From Micromussa lordhowensis (Eukaryota; Cnidaria; Anthozoa; Scleractinia; Lobophylliidae): a stretch of DNA of 64,000 nt. A model generated the notes under the pieces. The model had not been told where the DNA came from. It saw only the letters and a list, made by a program, of their open reading frames with translations, and did not search any database. The translations under genes and the position numbers were made by a program. Numbering within the stretch: position 1 is the stretch's first letter; each line of letters starts with the position of its first letter. The stretch lies in assembly GCA_964020085.1 (NCBI GenBank), contig CAXHUQ010000601.1:335001-399000 (forward strand), written 5' to 3'. Of this stretch, positions 50,400-63,537 are shown piece by piece.

Positions 50400-51743
50400 T
50401 TTTGCAGCAAACCGCGGCTCCCTAAGTGCCCGTAAAACCGAGCTATGGCAAATTTGGCAAGGACACCCTCAGCGCGCATTTTCGGAAATTCTGCAAAGTT
50501 GCGACCAGGGGAAAGTCCTGCAGAGAGAAGGCCAGAAAAAAACACCCTGGCGGAAATGCCATCATCTCCTAATAAGAATGCACTTAAAGTGCCAACATAG
50601 CACAACATTTTGCAGGTAACCGCGGCTCCCAAAGTGCCCCTAAAGCCGAGCTATGGCAAATTTGGCAAGGACACCCTCAGCGCGCATTTTCTAAAATTCT
50701 GCAAAGTTGCGACCAGGGGGAAGTCTCGCAGAAAGAAAGCCAAAAAAAAAACCCTGGCGCCAATGCCATCATCTCCTAATTAGAATCCACTTGAAGTGCC
50801 AACATAGCACAACATTTTGCAGCAAACTACGGCTCCCAAAGTGCCCGCAAAGCCGAGCTATCGCAAATTTTGCAAGGACACCCTCAACGCGCATTTTCTG
50901 AAATTCTGCAAAGTTGCGACCAGGGGAAAGTCCTGCAGAAAGAAGGCCAGAAAAAACACCCTGGCGGAAATGCCATCATCTCCTAATTAAAATGCACTTA
51001 AAGTGTTAACATAGCACGGCATTTCGCAGCAAACCGCGGCTCCCTAAGTGCCCGTAAAGCCGAGCTATGGCAAAGTTGGCAAGGACACCCTCAGCGCGCA
51101 TTTTCTGAAATTCTGCAAAGTTGGGACCAGGGGAAAGTCCTGCAGAAAGAAGGCCACAAAAAACACCCTGGCGGAAATGCCATTATCTCCTAATTACAAT
51201 GCACTTAAAGTGCCATCATAGCACAACATTTTGCAGCAAACCGCGGCTCCCTAAGTGCCCGTAAAACCGAGCTATGGCAAATTTGGCAAGGACACCCTCA
51301 GCGCGCATTTTCTGAAATTCTGCAAAGTTGCGACCAGGGGAAAGTCCTGCAGAGAGAAGGCCAGAAAAAACACCCTGGCGGAAATGCCATCATCTCCTAA
51401 TAAGAATGCACTTAAAGTGCCAACATAGCACAACATTTTGCAGGTAACCGCGGCTCCCAAAGTGCCCCTAAAGCCGAGCTATGGCAAATTTGGCAAGGAC
51501 ACCCTCAGCGCGCATTTTCTAAAATTCTGCAAAGTTGCGACCAGGGGAAAGTCTCGCAGAAAGAAAGCCAAAAAAAAACCCCTGGCGCCAATGCCATCAT
51601 CTCCTAATTAGAATCCACTTGAAGTGCCAACATAGCACAACATTTTGCAGCAAACTACGGCTCCCAAAGTGCCCGCAAAGCCGAGCTATCGCAAATTTTG
51701 CAAGGACACCCTCAACGCGCATTTTCTGAAATTCTGCAAAGTT
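50400..51743. repeat. 4-monomer duplication (offset about 828 bp)
   Basis: The variants GTAAAACCG, GCAGAGAGAAGGCC, TTTGCAGGTAACC, AGTCTCGCAGAAAGAAAGCC and CCTCAACGCGC occur in the same order from about 50.43 kb and again from about 51.26 kb. The second copy runs to about 51743. Confidence 0.8.
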
Positions 51744-51957
51744 GCGACCAGGGAAAAGTCCTGCAGAAAGAAGGCCAGAAAAAACACCCTTGCGCAAACG
51801 CCATCATCTCCTATATAGAATGCACTTGAAGTGTCAACATAGCACAACATTTTGCAGCAAACCGCGGCTCCCTAAGTGCCCGTAAAGGCGAGCTATGGCA
51901 AATTTGGCAAAGACACCGTCAGCGCGCATTTTCTGAAATTCTGCAAAGTTGCGACCA

Positions 51958-52700
51958 GGGGAAAAACCTGCAGAAAGAGGGCCAGAGAAAACACCCTGGC
52001 GCACATGCCGTTATCGCCTAATTAGAATGCACTTCAAGTGCCAACATAGCACAACATTTTGCAGCAAGCCGCGGCTCCCAATGTGCCCGTAAAGCCGAGC
52101 TATGGCAGATTTGGCAAGGACACCCTCAGCGCGCATTTTCTTAAATTCTGCAAAGTTGCGACCACGGGAAAAACCTGCAGAAAGAAGGCCAAAAAACACA
52201 CCCTGGCGCAAATGCCGTTATCTTCTAATTAAAATGCATTTAAAGTGCCAACATAGCACAACATTTTGCAGCAAACCGCGGCTCCCTAAGTGCCCGTAAA
52301 GCCGAGCTATGGCAAATTTGGCAAGGACACCCTCAGCGCGCATTTTCTGAAATTCTGCAAAGTTGCGACCAGGGGAAAAACCTGCAGAAAGAGGGCCAGA
52401 GAAAACACCCTGGCGCACATGCCGTTATCGCCTAATTAGAATGCACTTCAAGTGCCAACATAGCACAACATTTTGCAGCAAGCCGCGGCTCCCAATGTGC
52501 CCGTAAAGCCGAGCTATGGCAGATTTGGCAAGGACACCCTCAGCGCGCATTTTCTTAAATTCTGCAAAGTTGCGACCACGGGAAAAACCTGCAGAAAGAA
52601 GGCCAAAAAACACACCCTGGCGCAAATGCCATTATATCCTAATTAAAATGCACTTAAAGTGCCAACATAGCACAACATTTTGCAGCAAACCGCGGCTCCC
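51958..52700. repeat. 2-monomer duplication (offset 414 bp)
   Basis: The pair carrying GAGGGCCAGAGAAAAC, GCCGTTATCGCC, CAGCAAGCCGCGG and CTATGGCAGATTTGG is repeated at 51.97-52.2 kb and 52.38-52.62 kb. Confidence 0.8.
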
Positions 52701-53845
52701 TAAGTGCCCGTAAAGCCGAGCTATGGCAAATTTGGCAAGGACACCCTCAGCGCGCATTTTCTGAAATTCTGCAAAGTTGAGACAAGGGGAAAAACCTGCA
52801 AAAAGAAGGCCAGAAAAAACACCCTGGCGGAAATGCCATTATCTCCCAGTTAGAATGCACTTAAAGTGCCAACATAGCACAACATTTTGCAGCAAACCGA
52901 GGCTCGCAAAGTGCCCGCAAAGCCGAGCTATGGCAAAGTTGGCAAGGACACCCTCAGCGCGAATTTTCTGAAATTCTGCAAAGTTGCGACCAGGGGAAAG
53001 TCCTGCAGAAAGAAGGCCACAAAAAACACCCTTGCGGCAATGCCATTATCTCTTAGTTACAATGCACTTGACGTGTTAACATAGCACAACATTTTGCAGC
53101 AAACCGGGGCTCCCTAAGTGCCCGTAAAGCCGAGCTATGGCAAATTTGGCAAGGACACCCTCAGCGCGCATTTTCTGAAATTCTGCAAAGTTGCGACCAG
53201 GGAAAAAACCTGCAGAAAGAAGGCCAAAAAACACACCCTGGCGCAAATGCCATTATATCCTAATTAAAATGCACTTAAAGTGCCAACATAGCACAACATT
53301 TTGCAGGAGACCGCGGCTCCCTAAGTGCCCGTAAAGCCAAACTATGGAAAATTTGGCAGGGACACCCTCAGCGCGCATTTTCGGAAATTCTGCAAAGTTC
53401 CGACCAGAGGAAAGTCCTGCAGAAAGAAGGCCAGAAAAAACACCCTGGAGCAAATGCCATTATCTCTTAATTAGAATGCACTTCAAGTGCCAACATAGCA
53501 CAACATTTTGCAGCAAACCGCGGCTCCCTAAGTGCCCGTAAAGCCGAGCTATTGCAAATTTGGCAAGGACACCCTCAGCGCCCATTTTCTGAAATTCTGC
53601 AAAGTTGGGACCAGGGGAAAGTCCTGCAGAAAGAAGGCCACAAAAAACACCCTGGCGCAAATGCCATTATCTCCTAATTACAATGCACTTAAAGTGCCAT
53701 CATAGCACAACATTTTGCAGCAAACCGCGGCTCCCTAAGTGCCCGTAAAGCCGAGCTATGGCAAATTTGGCAAAAGCCACCTCAGCGCGCATTTTCTGAA
53801 ATTCTGCAAAGTTGCGACCAGGGGAAAGTCCTCCAGACAGAAGTC

Positions 53846-56800
53846 CACAAAAAACACCGTGGCGCAAATGCCATCATCTTCTAGTTAGAATGCACTTAAA
53901 GTGTTAACATAGCACAACATTTTGCAGCAAACCGCGGCTCCCTAAGTGCCCGGAAAGCCGACCTATGGCAAAATTGGCAAGGACACCCTCAGCGCGAAAT
54001 TTCTGAAATTCTGCAAAGTTAGGACCAGGGGAAAAACCTGCAGAAACAAGGCCAGAAAAAACACCCTGGCGCAAATGCCATTATCTCCTAATTAGAATGC
54101 AATTGAAGTGCCAACATAGCACAACATTTTCCAGCAAACCGCGGCTCCCTAAGTGCCCGTAAAGCCGAGCTATTGCAAATTTTGCAAGGACACCCACAGC
54201 GCGCATTTTCTGAAATTCTGCAAAGTTGCGACCAGGGGAAAGTCCTGCAGAAAGAAGGCCACAAAAAACACCCTGGCGCAAATGCCATCATTTTTAAATT
54301 ACAATGCACTTCAAGTGCCAACATAGCACAACATTTTGCAGCAAACCGCGGCTCCCTAAGAGCCCGTAAAGCCGAACTATGGAAAATTTGGCAAGGACAC
54401 CCTCCGCGCGCATTTTCTGAAATTCTGCAAAGTTGCGACCAGGGGAAAAACCTGCAGAAAGAAGGCCAGAAAAAACACCTGGCGCAAATGCCATTATCTC
54501 CTAATTACAATGCACTTAAAGTGCCAACATAGCACAACATTTTGCAACAAACCGCGGCTCCCTAAGTGCCCATAAAGCCGAACTTTTGAAAATTTGGCAG
54601 GGACACCTTCAGCGCGCAATTTCTGAAATTCTGCAAAGTTGCAACCAGGGGACAGTCCTGCAGAAAGGAGGCCAGAAAAAACACCCTGGCGCAAATGCCA
54701 TCATCTCCTAATTAAAATGCACTTAAAGTGTTAACATCGCACAACATTTTGCAGCAAACCGCGGCTCCCTAAGTGCCCGTAAAGCCGAGCTATGGCAAAT
54801 TTGGCAAGGACACCCTCAGCGCGCATTTTCTGAAATTCTGCAAAGCTGCGACCAGGGGAAAAACCTGCAGAAAGAAGGCCAGAAAAAACACCCTGGCGCA
54901 AATGCCATCATCTGCTAATTACAACGCGCTTGAAGTGCTAACAGAGCACAACATTTTGCAGCAAACCGCGGCTCTCTAAGTGCCTGTAAAGCCGAGCTAT
55001 GGCAAATTTGGCAAGGACACCCTCAGCGCGCATTTTCTGAAATTCTGCAAAGTTGCGACCAGGGAAAAGTCCTGCAGAAATAAGGCCAGAAAAAACACCC
55101 TGCCGCAAATGCCATCATCTCCTAATCAAAATGCACTTAACGTGCCAACATAGCACAACATTTTGCAGCAAACCGCGGCTCCCTAAGTGCCCGTAAAGCC
55201 GAGCTATGGCAAATTTGGCAAGGACACCCTCAGCGCCCATTTTCTGAAATTCTGAAAAGTTGCGACCAGGGGAAAGTCTTGCAGAAAGAAGGCCAGAAAA
55301 AACACCCTGGCGCAAATGCCATCATCTCCTAATTAAAATGCACATAAAGTGCTAACATAGCACAAGATTTTGCAGCAAACCGCCGCTCCCTACGTGCTCG
55401 TAAAGCCGAGCTATGGCAAATTTGGCAAGGACACCCTCAGCAAATGAAATTCTGCAAAGTTGCGACCAGGGGAAAGTCTCCCAGAAAGAAAGCCAGAAAA
55501 AACACCCTGGCGCAAATGCCATCATCTCGTAATTACCATGTACTTAAAGTGCCAACCTATCACAAAATTTTGCAGCAAACCGCGGCTCCCTAAGTGCCCG
55601 TAAAGCCGAGCTATGGCAAATTTGGCAAGGACACCCTCAGCGCGCATTTTCTGAAATTCTGCAAAGTTGCAACCAGGGGAACGTCCTGCAGAAAGAAGGC
55701 CAGAAAAAACACCCTGGCGCAAATGCCATCATCTCCTAATTAAAATGCACTTAAAGTGCCAACATAGCACAACATTTTGCAGCAAACCGCGGCTCCCTAT
55801 GTGCACGTAAAGCCGAGCTATGGCAAATTTGACAAGGACACCCTCAGCGCGCATTTTCTGAAATTCTGCAAAGTTGCGACCAGGGGTAAGCCCTGCAGAA
55901 AGAAGGCCACAAAAAACACCGTGGCGCAAATGCCATCATCTTCTAGTTAGAATGCACTTAAAGTGTTAACATAGCACAACATTTTGCAGCAAACCGCGGC
56001 TCCCTAAGTGCCCGGAAAGCCGACCTATGGCAAAATTGGCAAGGACACCCTCAGCGCAAAATTTCTGAAATTCTGCAAAGTTAGGACCAGGGGAAAAACC
56101 TGCAGAAACAAGGCCAGAAAAAACACCCTGGCGCAAATGCCATTATCTCCTAATTAGAATGCAATTGAAGTGCCAACATAGCACAACATTTTCCAGCAAA
56201 CCGCGGCTCCCTAAGTGCCCGTAAAGCCGAGCTATTGCAAATTTTGCAAGGACACCCACAGCGCGAATTTTCTGAAATTCTGCAAAGTTGCGACCAGGGG
56301 AAAGTCCTGCAGAAAGAAGGCCACAAAAAACACCCTGGCGCAAATGCCATCATTTTTAAATTACAATGCACTTCAAGTGCCAACATAGCACAACATTTTG
56401 CAGCAAACCGCGGCTCCCTAAGTGCCCGTAAAGCCGAACTATGGAAAATTTGGCAAGGACACCCTCCGCGCGCATTTTCTGAAATTCTGCAAAGTTGCGA
56501 CCAGGGGAAAAACCTGCAGAAAGAAGGCCAAAAAAAACACCTGGCGCAAATGCCATTATCTCCTAATTACAATGCACTTAAAGTGCCAGCATAGCACAAC
56601 ATTTTGCAACAAACCGCGGCTCCCTAAGTGCCCATAAAGCCGAACTTTTGAAAATTTGGCAGGGACACCTTCAGCGCGCAATTTCTGAAATTCTGCAAAG
56701 TTGCAACCAGGGGACAGTCCTGCAGAAAGGAGGCCAGAAAAAACACCCTGGCGCAAATGCCATCATCTCCTAATTAAAATGCACTTAAAGTGTTAACATC

Positions 56801-58285
56801 GCACAACATTTTGCAGCAAACCGCGGCTCCCTAAGTGCCCGTAAAGCCGAGCTATGGCAAATTTGGCAAGGACACCCTCAGCGCGCATTTTCTGAAATTC
56901 TGCAAAGCTGCGACCAGGGGAAAAACCTGCAGAAAGAAGGCCAGAAAAAACACCCTGGCGCAAATGCCATCATCTGCTAATTACAACGCGCTTGAAGTGC
57001 TAACAGAGCACAACATTTCGCAGCAAACCGCGGCTCTCTAAGTGCCTGTAAAGCCGAGCTATGGCAAATTTGGCAAGGACACCCTCAGCGCGCATTTTCT
57101 GAAATTCTGCAAAGTTGCGACCAGGGAAAAGTCCTGCAGAAATAAGGCCAGAAAAAACACCCTGCCGCAAATGCCATCATCTCCTAATCAAAATGCACTT
57201 AACGTGCCAACATAGCACAACATTTTGCAGCAAACCGCGGCTCCCTAAGTGCCCGTAAAGCCGAGCTATGGCAAATTTGGCAAGGACACCCTCAGCGCCC
57301 ATTTTCTGAAATTCTGAAAAGTTGCGACCAGGGGAAAGTCTTGCAGAAAGAAGGCCAGAAAAAACACCCTGGCGCAAATGCCATCATCTCCTAATTAAAA
57401 TGCACATAAAGTGCTAACATAGCACAAGATTTTGCAGCAAACTGCCGCTCCCTACGTGCTCGTAAAGCCGAGCTATGGCAAATTTGGCAAGGACACCCTC
57501 AGCGCGCATTTTCTGAAATTCTGCAAAGTTGCGACCAGGGGAAAGTCTCCCAGAAAGAAAGCCAGAAAAAACACCCTGGCGCAAATGCCATCATCTCGTA
57601 ATTACCATGTACTTAAAGTGCCAACCTATCACAAAATTTTGCAGCAAACCGCGGCTCCCTAAGTGCCCGTAAAGCCGAGCTATGGCAAATTTGGCAAGGA
57701 CACCCTCAGCGCGCATTTTCTGAAATTCTGCAAAGTTGCAACCAGGGGAACGTCCTGCAGAAAGAAGGCCAGAAAAAACACCCTGGCGCAAATGCCATCA
57801 TCTCCTAATTAAAATGCACTTAAAGTGCCAACATAGCACAACATTTTGCAGCAAACCGCGGCTCCCTATGTGCACGTAAAGCCGAGCTATGGCAAATTTG
57901 ACAAGGACACCCTCAGCGCACATTTTCTGAAATTCTGCAAAGTTGCGACCAGGGGAAAGTCCTGCAGAAAGAAGGCCACAAAAAACACCGTGGCGCAAAT
58001 GCCATCATCTTCTAGTTAGAATGCACTTAAAGTGTTAACATAGCACAACATTTTGCAGCAAACCGCGGCTCCCTAAGTGCCCGGAAAGCCGACCTATGGC
58101 AAAATTGGCAAGGACACCCTCAGCGCAAAATTTCTGAAATTCTGCAAAGTTAGGACCAGGGGAAAAACCTGCAGAAACAAGGCCAGAAAAAACACCCTGG
58201 CGCAAATGCCATTATCTCCTAATTAGAATGCAATTGAAGTGCCAACATAGCACAACATTTTCCAGCAAACCGCGGCTCCTAAAGT
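53846..58285. repeat. 10-monomer block, two copies plus a partial third
   Basis: The block starts with the variant CACCGTGGCGC followed by ATCTTCTAGTTAG at about 53860, 55920 and 57990. Offsets are 2062 and then 2069. The 7-bp difference comes from a deletion at about 55441 in the first copy that the second copy lacks. Shared markers include AACATTTTCCAGC, CGAACTTTTGAAAATTTGG and AACCTATCACAAAAT. The third copy stops at about 58280, where the next subfamily begins. A few substitutions separate the copies. Confidence 0.85.
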
Positions 58286-61200
58286 GCCCGTAAAGCCGAG
58301 CTATGGCAAATTTAGCAAGCACACCCTAAGCGCGCATTTTCTGAAATTCTGCAAAGTTGTGACCAGGGGAACGTCTTGCAGAAAGAAAACAAAAAAAAAA
58401 TACCCTGGCGCAAAGGCCATCATCTTCTAATTTAATTGCACTTGAAGTGCCAACATAGCACAACATTTTGCAGCAAACCGCGGCTCCCAAAGTGCCCGTA
58501 AAGCCCGAGCTATGGCAAATTTAGAAAGAACACCCTCAACGCGCTTTTTCTGAAATTCTGCAAAGTTGCTACCAGGGGAAAGTCCTGCAGAAAGACGGCC
58601 ACAAAAAAACACCCTGGCGAAAATGCCATCATCTCCTAATTCCAATGCACTTGAAGTGCCAACAGAGCACAACATTTTGCAGCAGACTGCGGCTCCCAAA
58701 ACGCCCGTAAAGCCGAGCTATGGCAAATTTAGCAAGCACACCCCCTGCGCGCATTTTCTGAAATTCTGCAGAGTTGCGACCAGGGGAAAGTCCTACAGAA
58801 AGAAGGCCACAAAAAACAGCCTCGCGCAAATGTCATCATCTGTTAATTACAATGCGCTTAAAGTGCCAACATAGCACAACATTTTGCAGCAAACCGCGGC
58901 TCCCAAAGTGCCCGTAAAGCCGAGCTATCGCAAATTTAGAAAGAACACCCTCAGCGCGCTTTTTCTGAAATTCTGCAAAGTTGCTACCAGGGGAATGTCC
59001 TGCAGAAAGACGGCCACAAAAAACACCCTGGCGGAAATCCCCTCATCTCCTAATTACAATGCACTTCAAGTGCCAACATAGCACAACATTTTGCAGTAAA
59101 CCGCGGATCTTAAAGTGCCCGTAAAGCCGAGCTATGGCAAATTTAGAAAGAACACCCTCAGCGCGCTCTTTCCGAAATTCTGGAAAGTTGCGACCAGGAA
59201 AAAGTCCTGCAGAAAGAAGGCCACAAAAAACACCCTGGCGCAAATTCCATCATCTCTTAATTAAAATGGACTTAAAGTGCCAACATAGGACAACATTTTG
59301 CAGCAAACCGCGGCTCCCAAAGTGCCCGCAAAGCCGAGCTATGGCAAATTTAGCAAGCACACCCTCAGCGCGCATTTTCTGAAATTCTGCAAAGTTTCGA
59401 CCAGGGGAAATTCCTGCAGAAAGAAGGCCACAAAAAACAGCCTGTCCCAAATGTCATCATGTCTTAATTACAATGCACTTCAAGTGCCAACATAGCACAA
59501 CATTTTGCAGCAAACCGCGGCTCCCAAAGTGCCCGTAATGCGGAGCTATGGCTAATTTAGCAAGGACACCCTCAGCGCGCATTTTCTGAAATTCTGCAAA
59601 GTTGCGACTAGGGATAAGTCCTGCAAAAAGAAGGCCACAAAAAACACTCTTGCGCAAATGCCATCATCTCTTAATTACAATGCACTTAAAGTGTCAACAT
59701 AGCACAACAATTTGAAGCAAACAGCGGCTCCCAAAGTGCCCGTAAAACCGAGCTATGGCAAATTTAGCAAGCACACCTTCATCGCGCATTTTCTGAAATT
59801 CTGCAAGGTTGCGACCAGGGGAAAGTCCTGCAGAAAGAAGGCCACAAAAAACACCCTGGCGCAAATGCCATCATCTCCTAAATAGAATGCACTTCAAGTG
59901 CAAACATAGCACAACATTTTGCAGCAAAGTGTTCGTAAAGCCGAGCTATGGCAAATTTAGCAAGCACACCCTCAGCGCGCAGTTTCTGAAATTCTGCAAA
60001 GTTGCGACCAGGAAAAAGTCCTGCAAAAAGAAGGCCACAAAAAAAACCCTGGCGCAAATGCCATCATCTCTTAAATAAAATTCACTTCAAGTGCCAACAT
60101 AGCACAACATTTTGCAGCAAACCGCCGCTCCCAAAGTGCCCGTAAAGCCGAGCTATGGCAAATTTAGCAAGCACACCCTCAGCGCGCATTTTCAGAAATT
60201 CTGCAAAGTTGCGACCAGGGGAAAGTCCTGCAGAAAGAAGGCCACAAAAATCACCCTCGCGCAAATGCCATCATCTCCTAACTAAAATGCACGTCAAGAG
60301 CCAACATAGCACAACATTTTGCAGCAAATCGCGGCTCCCAAAGTGCCCGTAAAGCCGAGCTATGGCAAATTTAGCAAGCACACCCTCAGCGCGCATTTTC
60401 TGAAATTCTCCCAAGTTGCGACCAGGGGAAAGTCCTGCAGAAAGAAGCCAACAAAAAACACCCTAGCGCAAATGCCATCACCTCTTAATTAGAACGCAGT
60501 TAAAGTGCCAACATAGCACAAAATTTTGCAGCAAACCGCGGCTCCCAAAGTGCCCGTTAAGCCGAGCTATGGCAAATTTAGCAAGCACACCCTCAGGGCG
60601 CATTTTCTGAAATTCTGCAAAGGGTTGCGACCACGGGAAAGTCATGCAGAAAGAAGGCCACAAAAAACACCCGGGCGCAAATGCCATCATCTCCTAAATA
60701 GAATGCACTTGAAGTGCCAACATAGCACAACATTTTGCAGCAAACCGCGGCTCCCAAAGTGCCCGTAAAGCCGAGCTATGGCAAATTTAGCAAGCAAACC
60801 CTCAGCGTGCTTTTTCTGAAATTCTGCAAAGTTGCAACCAGGGAAAAGTCCTGCAGAAAGAAGGCCACAAAAAACACCCTGAGGCAAATGCCATCATCTC
60901 CGAATTACATACCGCTTAAAGTGCCAACATAGCACAACATTTTGCAGCAAACCGTGGCTGCCAAAGTGCCCATAAAGACGAGCTATGGCAAATTTAGCAA
61001 GCACACCTTCAGCGCGCATTTTCTGAAATTCTGCAAAGTTGCGACCAGGGGAAAGTCCTGCAGAAAGAAGGCCACAAAAAAAACCCTGGCACAAATGCCA
61101 TCATCTCCTAATTAAAATTCACTTAAAGTGCCAACATAGTGCAACATTTTGCAGCAAACCGCGGGTCCCAAAGTGTTCGTACAGTCGAGGTATGGCAAAT

Positions 61201-63200
61201 TTAGCAAGCACACCCTCAGCGCGCAGTTTCTGAAATTCTGCAAAGTTGCGACCAGAGGAAAGTCCTGCAGAAAGAAGGCCACAAAAAACACCCTGGCGCA
61301 AATGCCATTATCTCATAATTACAATGGACTTAAAGTGCCAACATAGCACAACATTTTGAAGCAAACCGCGGCTCCTAAAGTGCCCGTAAAGCCGAGCTAT
61401 GGCAAATTTAGCAAGCAAACCTTCAGCGCGCATTTTCTGAAATTCTGCAAGGTTGCGACCAGGGAAAAGTCCTATAGAAAGATGGCCACAAAAAAACCCT
61501 GGCGCAAATGCCATCATCTTCTAATTAAAATTCACTTAAAGTGTTAACATAGCACAACATTTTGCAGCAAACCGCAGCTCCCAAAGTGCCCGTAAAGCCG
61601 AGCTATGGCAAATTTAGCAAGAACACCCTTAGCGCGCATTTTCTGAAATTCTGCAAAGTTGCGACCAGGGGAAAGTCCTGCAGAAAGAAGCCAACAAAAA
61701 ACACCCTAGCGCAAATGCCATCACCTCTTAATTAGAACGCAGTTAAAGTGCCAACATAGCACAAAATTTTGCAGCAAACCGCGGCTCCCAAAGTGCCCGT
61801 TAAGCCGAGCTATGGCAAATTTAGCAAGCACACCCTCAGCGCGCATTTTCTGAAATTCAGCAAAGTTGCGACCAGGGGAAAGTCCTGCAGAAAGAAGACC
61901 AGAAAAAACACCCTGACACAAATGCCATCACCTCCTACCTTAAATGCACTTGAAGTGCCAACATAGCACAATATTTTGCAGCAAACTGCGGCTTCCAAAA
62001 TGCCCGTAAATCCGAGCTATGGCAAATTTAGCAAGCACACCCTCAGCGCGCATTTTCTGAAATTCTGCAAAGTTGCGACCAGGGGAAAGTCCTGCAGAAA
62101 GAAGGCCTCAAAAAACACCATGGCGCAAATGCCATCATCTATTAATTAAAATGCACGTCAAGTGCCAACATAGCACAACATTTCGCAGCAAACCGCGGCT
62201 CCCAAAGTGCCCGTAAAGCGGAGCTATGGCAAATTTACCAGGCTTACCTTCAGCGCGCATTTTCTGAAATTCTGCAAAGTTGCGACCACGGGAAAGCCCT
62301 GCAGAAAGAAGGCCACAAAAAACACCCTGACGCAAATGCCATCATCTCCTAACTTCAATGCACTTGAAGTGCCAACAAAGCACAACATTTTGCAGCAAAC
62401 CGCGGCTCCCAGGGTGCCCGTAAAGCCGAGCTATGGCAAATTTAGCAAGCACACCCTCAGCGCGCAATTTCTGAAATGCTGCAAAGTTGAGACCAGGGGA
62501 AAGTCCTGCAGAAAGAAGGCCACAAAAAACACCCTGGTGCAAATGCCATCATCTATTAATTAGAATGCACTTGAAGTGCCAATATAGCACAACATTTTGC
62601 AGCAGACCGCGGCTCCGAAAGTTCCAGTAAAGCCCAGCTATAGCAAATTTAGCAAGCACACCCTCAGCGCGCATTTTCTGAAATTCTGCAAAGTTGCGAC
62701 CATGGGAAAGTCCTGCAGAAAGAAGGCCACAAAAAACACCCTGACGCAAATGCCATTATCTCCTAATTCGAATGCAGTTAAAGAGCCAACATAGCACAAC
62801 ATAACACCCTCAGCGCGCATTTTCTGAAATTCTGCAAAGTTGAGACCAGGGGAAAGTCCTGCAGAAAGAAGGCTACCAAAACCACCCTGGTGCAAATGCC
62901 ATCATCTATTAATTAGAATGCACTTGAAGTGCCAACATAGCACAACATTTTGCAGCAAACCGCGGCTTCCAAAGTGCCCGTAAAGCCGAGCTATGACAAA
63001 TTTGGCAGGGACACCCTTATCGCGCGTTTTCTGAAATTTTGCAAAGTTTCGACCAGGAGAAAGTCCTGCAGAAAGAAGGCCACAAAAAACACCCTGGCGC
63101 AAATGCCATCATCTCCTAATTACAATGCACTTAAAGTGCCAACATTGCACAACATTTTGCTGCAAACCGCGGCTTCCAAAGTGCCCGTAAAACCGGGCTA
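58285..63200. repeat. Right-end satellite subfamily block
   Basis: In this interval most monomers carry TTTAGCAAGCACACC instead of TTTGGCAAGGACACC, GGCCACAAAAAACACC instead of GGCCAGAAAAAACACC, and CTCCCAAAGTGCC instead of CTCCCTAAGTGCC. The switch at about 58.28 kb is sharp and follows directly on the broken third copy of the 10-mer block. Internal copies exist, for example a monomer at about 60.45-60.60 kb repeated at about 61.69-61.84 kb (six units). Deleted monomers lie at about 59924-59932 (about 14 bp) and 62796-62808 (about 61 bp). Confidence 0.8.
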
Positions 63201-63537
63201 TGGAAAATTTGGCAAGGACACCCTCAGGGCGCATTTTCTAAAATGCAGCAAAGTTGCGACCAGGGGAAAGTCTTCCGAAAAGAAGGCCACAAAAAACACC
63301 CTGAGACAAATACCATCAAGTCCTAATTAACATGCACTTCAAGTGCCAACATAGCAGAACATTTTGCTTCAAACGCGGCACAAAAAGTGCCCGTAAAGCC
63401 GAGCTATGGCTAATTTGGCAAGGAGACCCTCATCGCGCGTTTTCAGAAATTCTCCAAAGTTGCCATCATGCATATGCCATCATGTCCTAATTAGAATTGT
63501 CTTGAATTGCCAACATAGCAGAACATTTTGCTGCAAA
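63200..63537. repeat. Decayed right-hand edge of the satellite array
   Basis: The last one and a half monomers are the most divergent in the array. They have several small indels, and about 50 bp are lost at 63461-63470, where AAAGTTGCC runs straight into CATCATGCATATGCC. The final recognisable satellite bases are TTTTGCTGCAAA at about 63526-63537. Edge decay is expected where unequal exchange no longer homogenises copies. Confidence 0.85.

Larger units (their letters stand above)
5379..63537. repeat. 207-bp tandem satellite array, about 282 monomers, single orientation
   Basis: The whole interval is head-to-tail copies of one 207-bp unit. Taking GCCGAGCTATGGC as position 1, landmarks are GGCAAGGACACC at about 20, AGCGCGCATT at 35, a PstI site CTGCAG at 82, a run of six or more A at 100, the dyad GCACTTNAAGTGC at 143, the dyad TTTGCNGCAAA at 172, and a SacII site CCGCGG at 183. 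The phase holds from 5495 to 62902 except for a few internal deletions (103, 82, 82 and about 61 bp). The count is therefore about 279 units plus edge pieces, with no foreign insertion. Consensus CpG density is high (eight per unit). Monomers differ by a few to about 15 substitutions, and blocks of neighbours share private variants. Short open frames recur in both strands but are not supported as genes. The left edge starts at ATGGCAAATTTGG next to a LINE leader; the right edge stops inside a LINE RT. Confidence 0.98.

Noticed and set aside
5495..63330. Roughly 60-140-codon open frames on both strands of the satellite as a repeated gene family
   Set aside because: Most begin at TTG rather than ATG, several overlapping frames are open at once, many units are broken, and the peptides resemble no family I know. 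Open frames follow from a stop-poor 207-bp consensus.
5379..63537. CRISPR-like array
   Set aside because: The full 207 bp repeats with no unique spacers; it is a satellite in a eukaryotic context.
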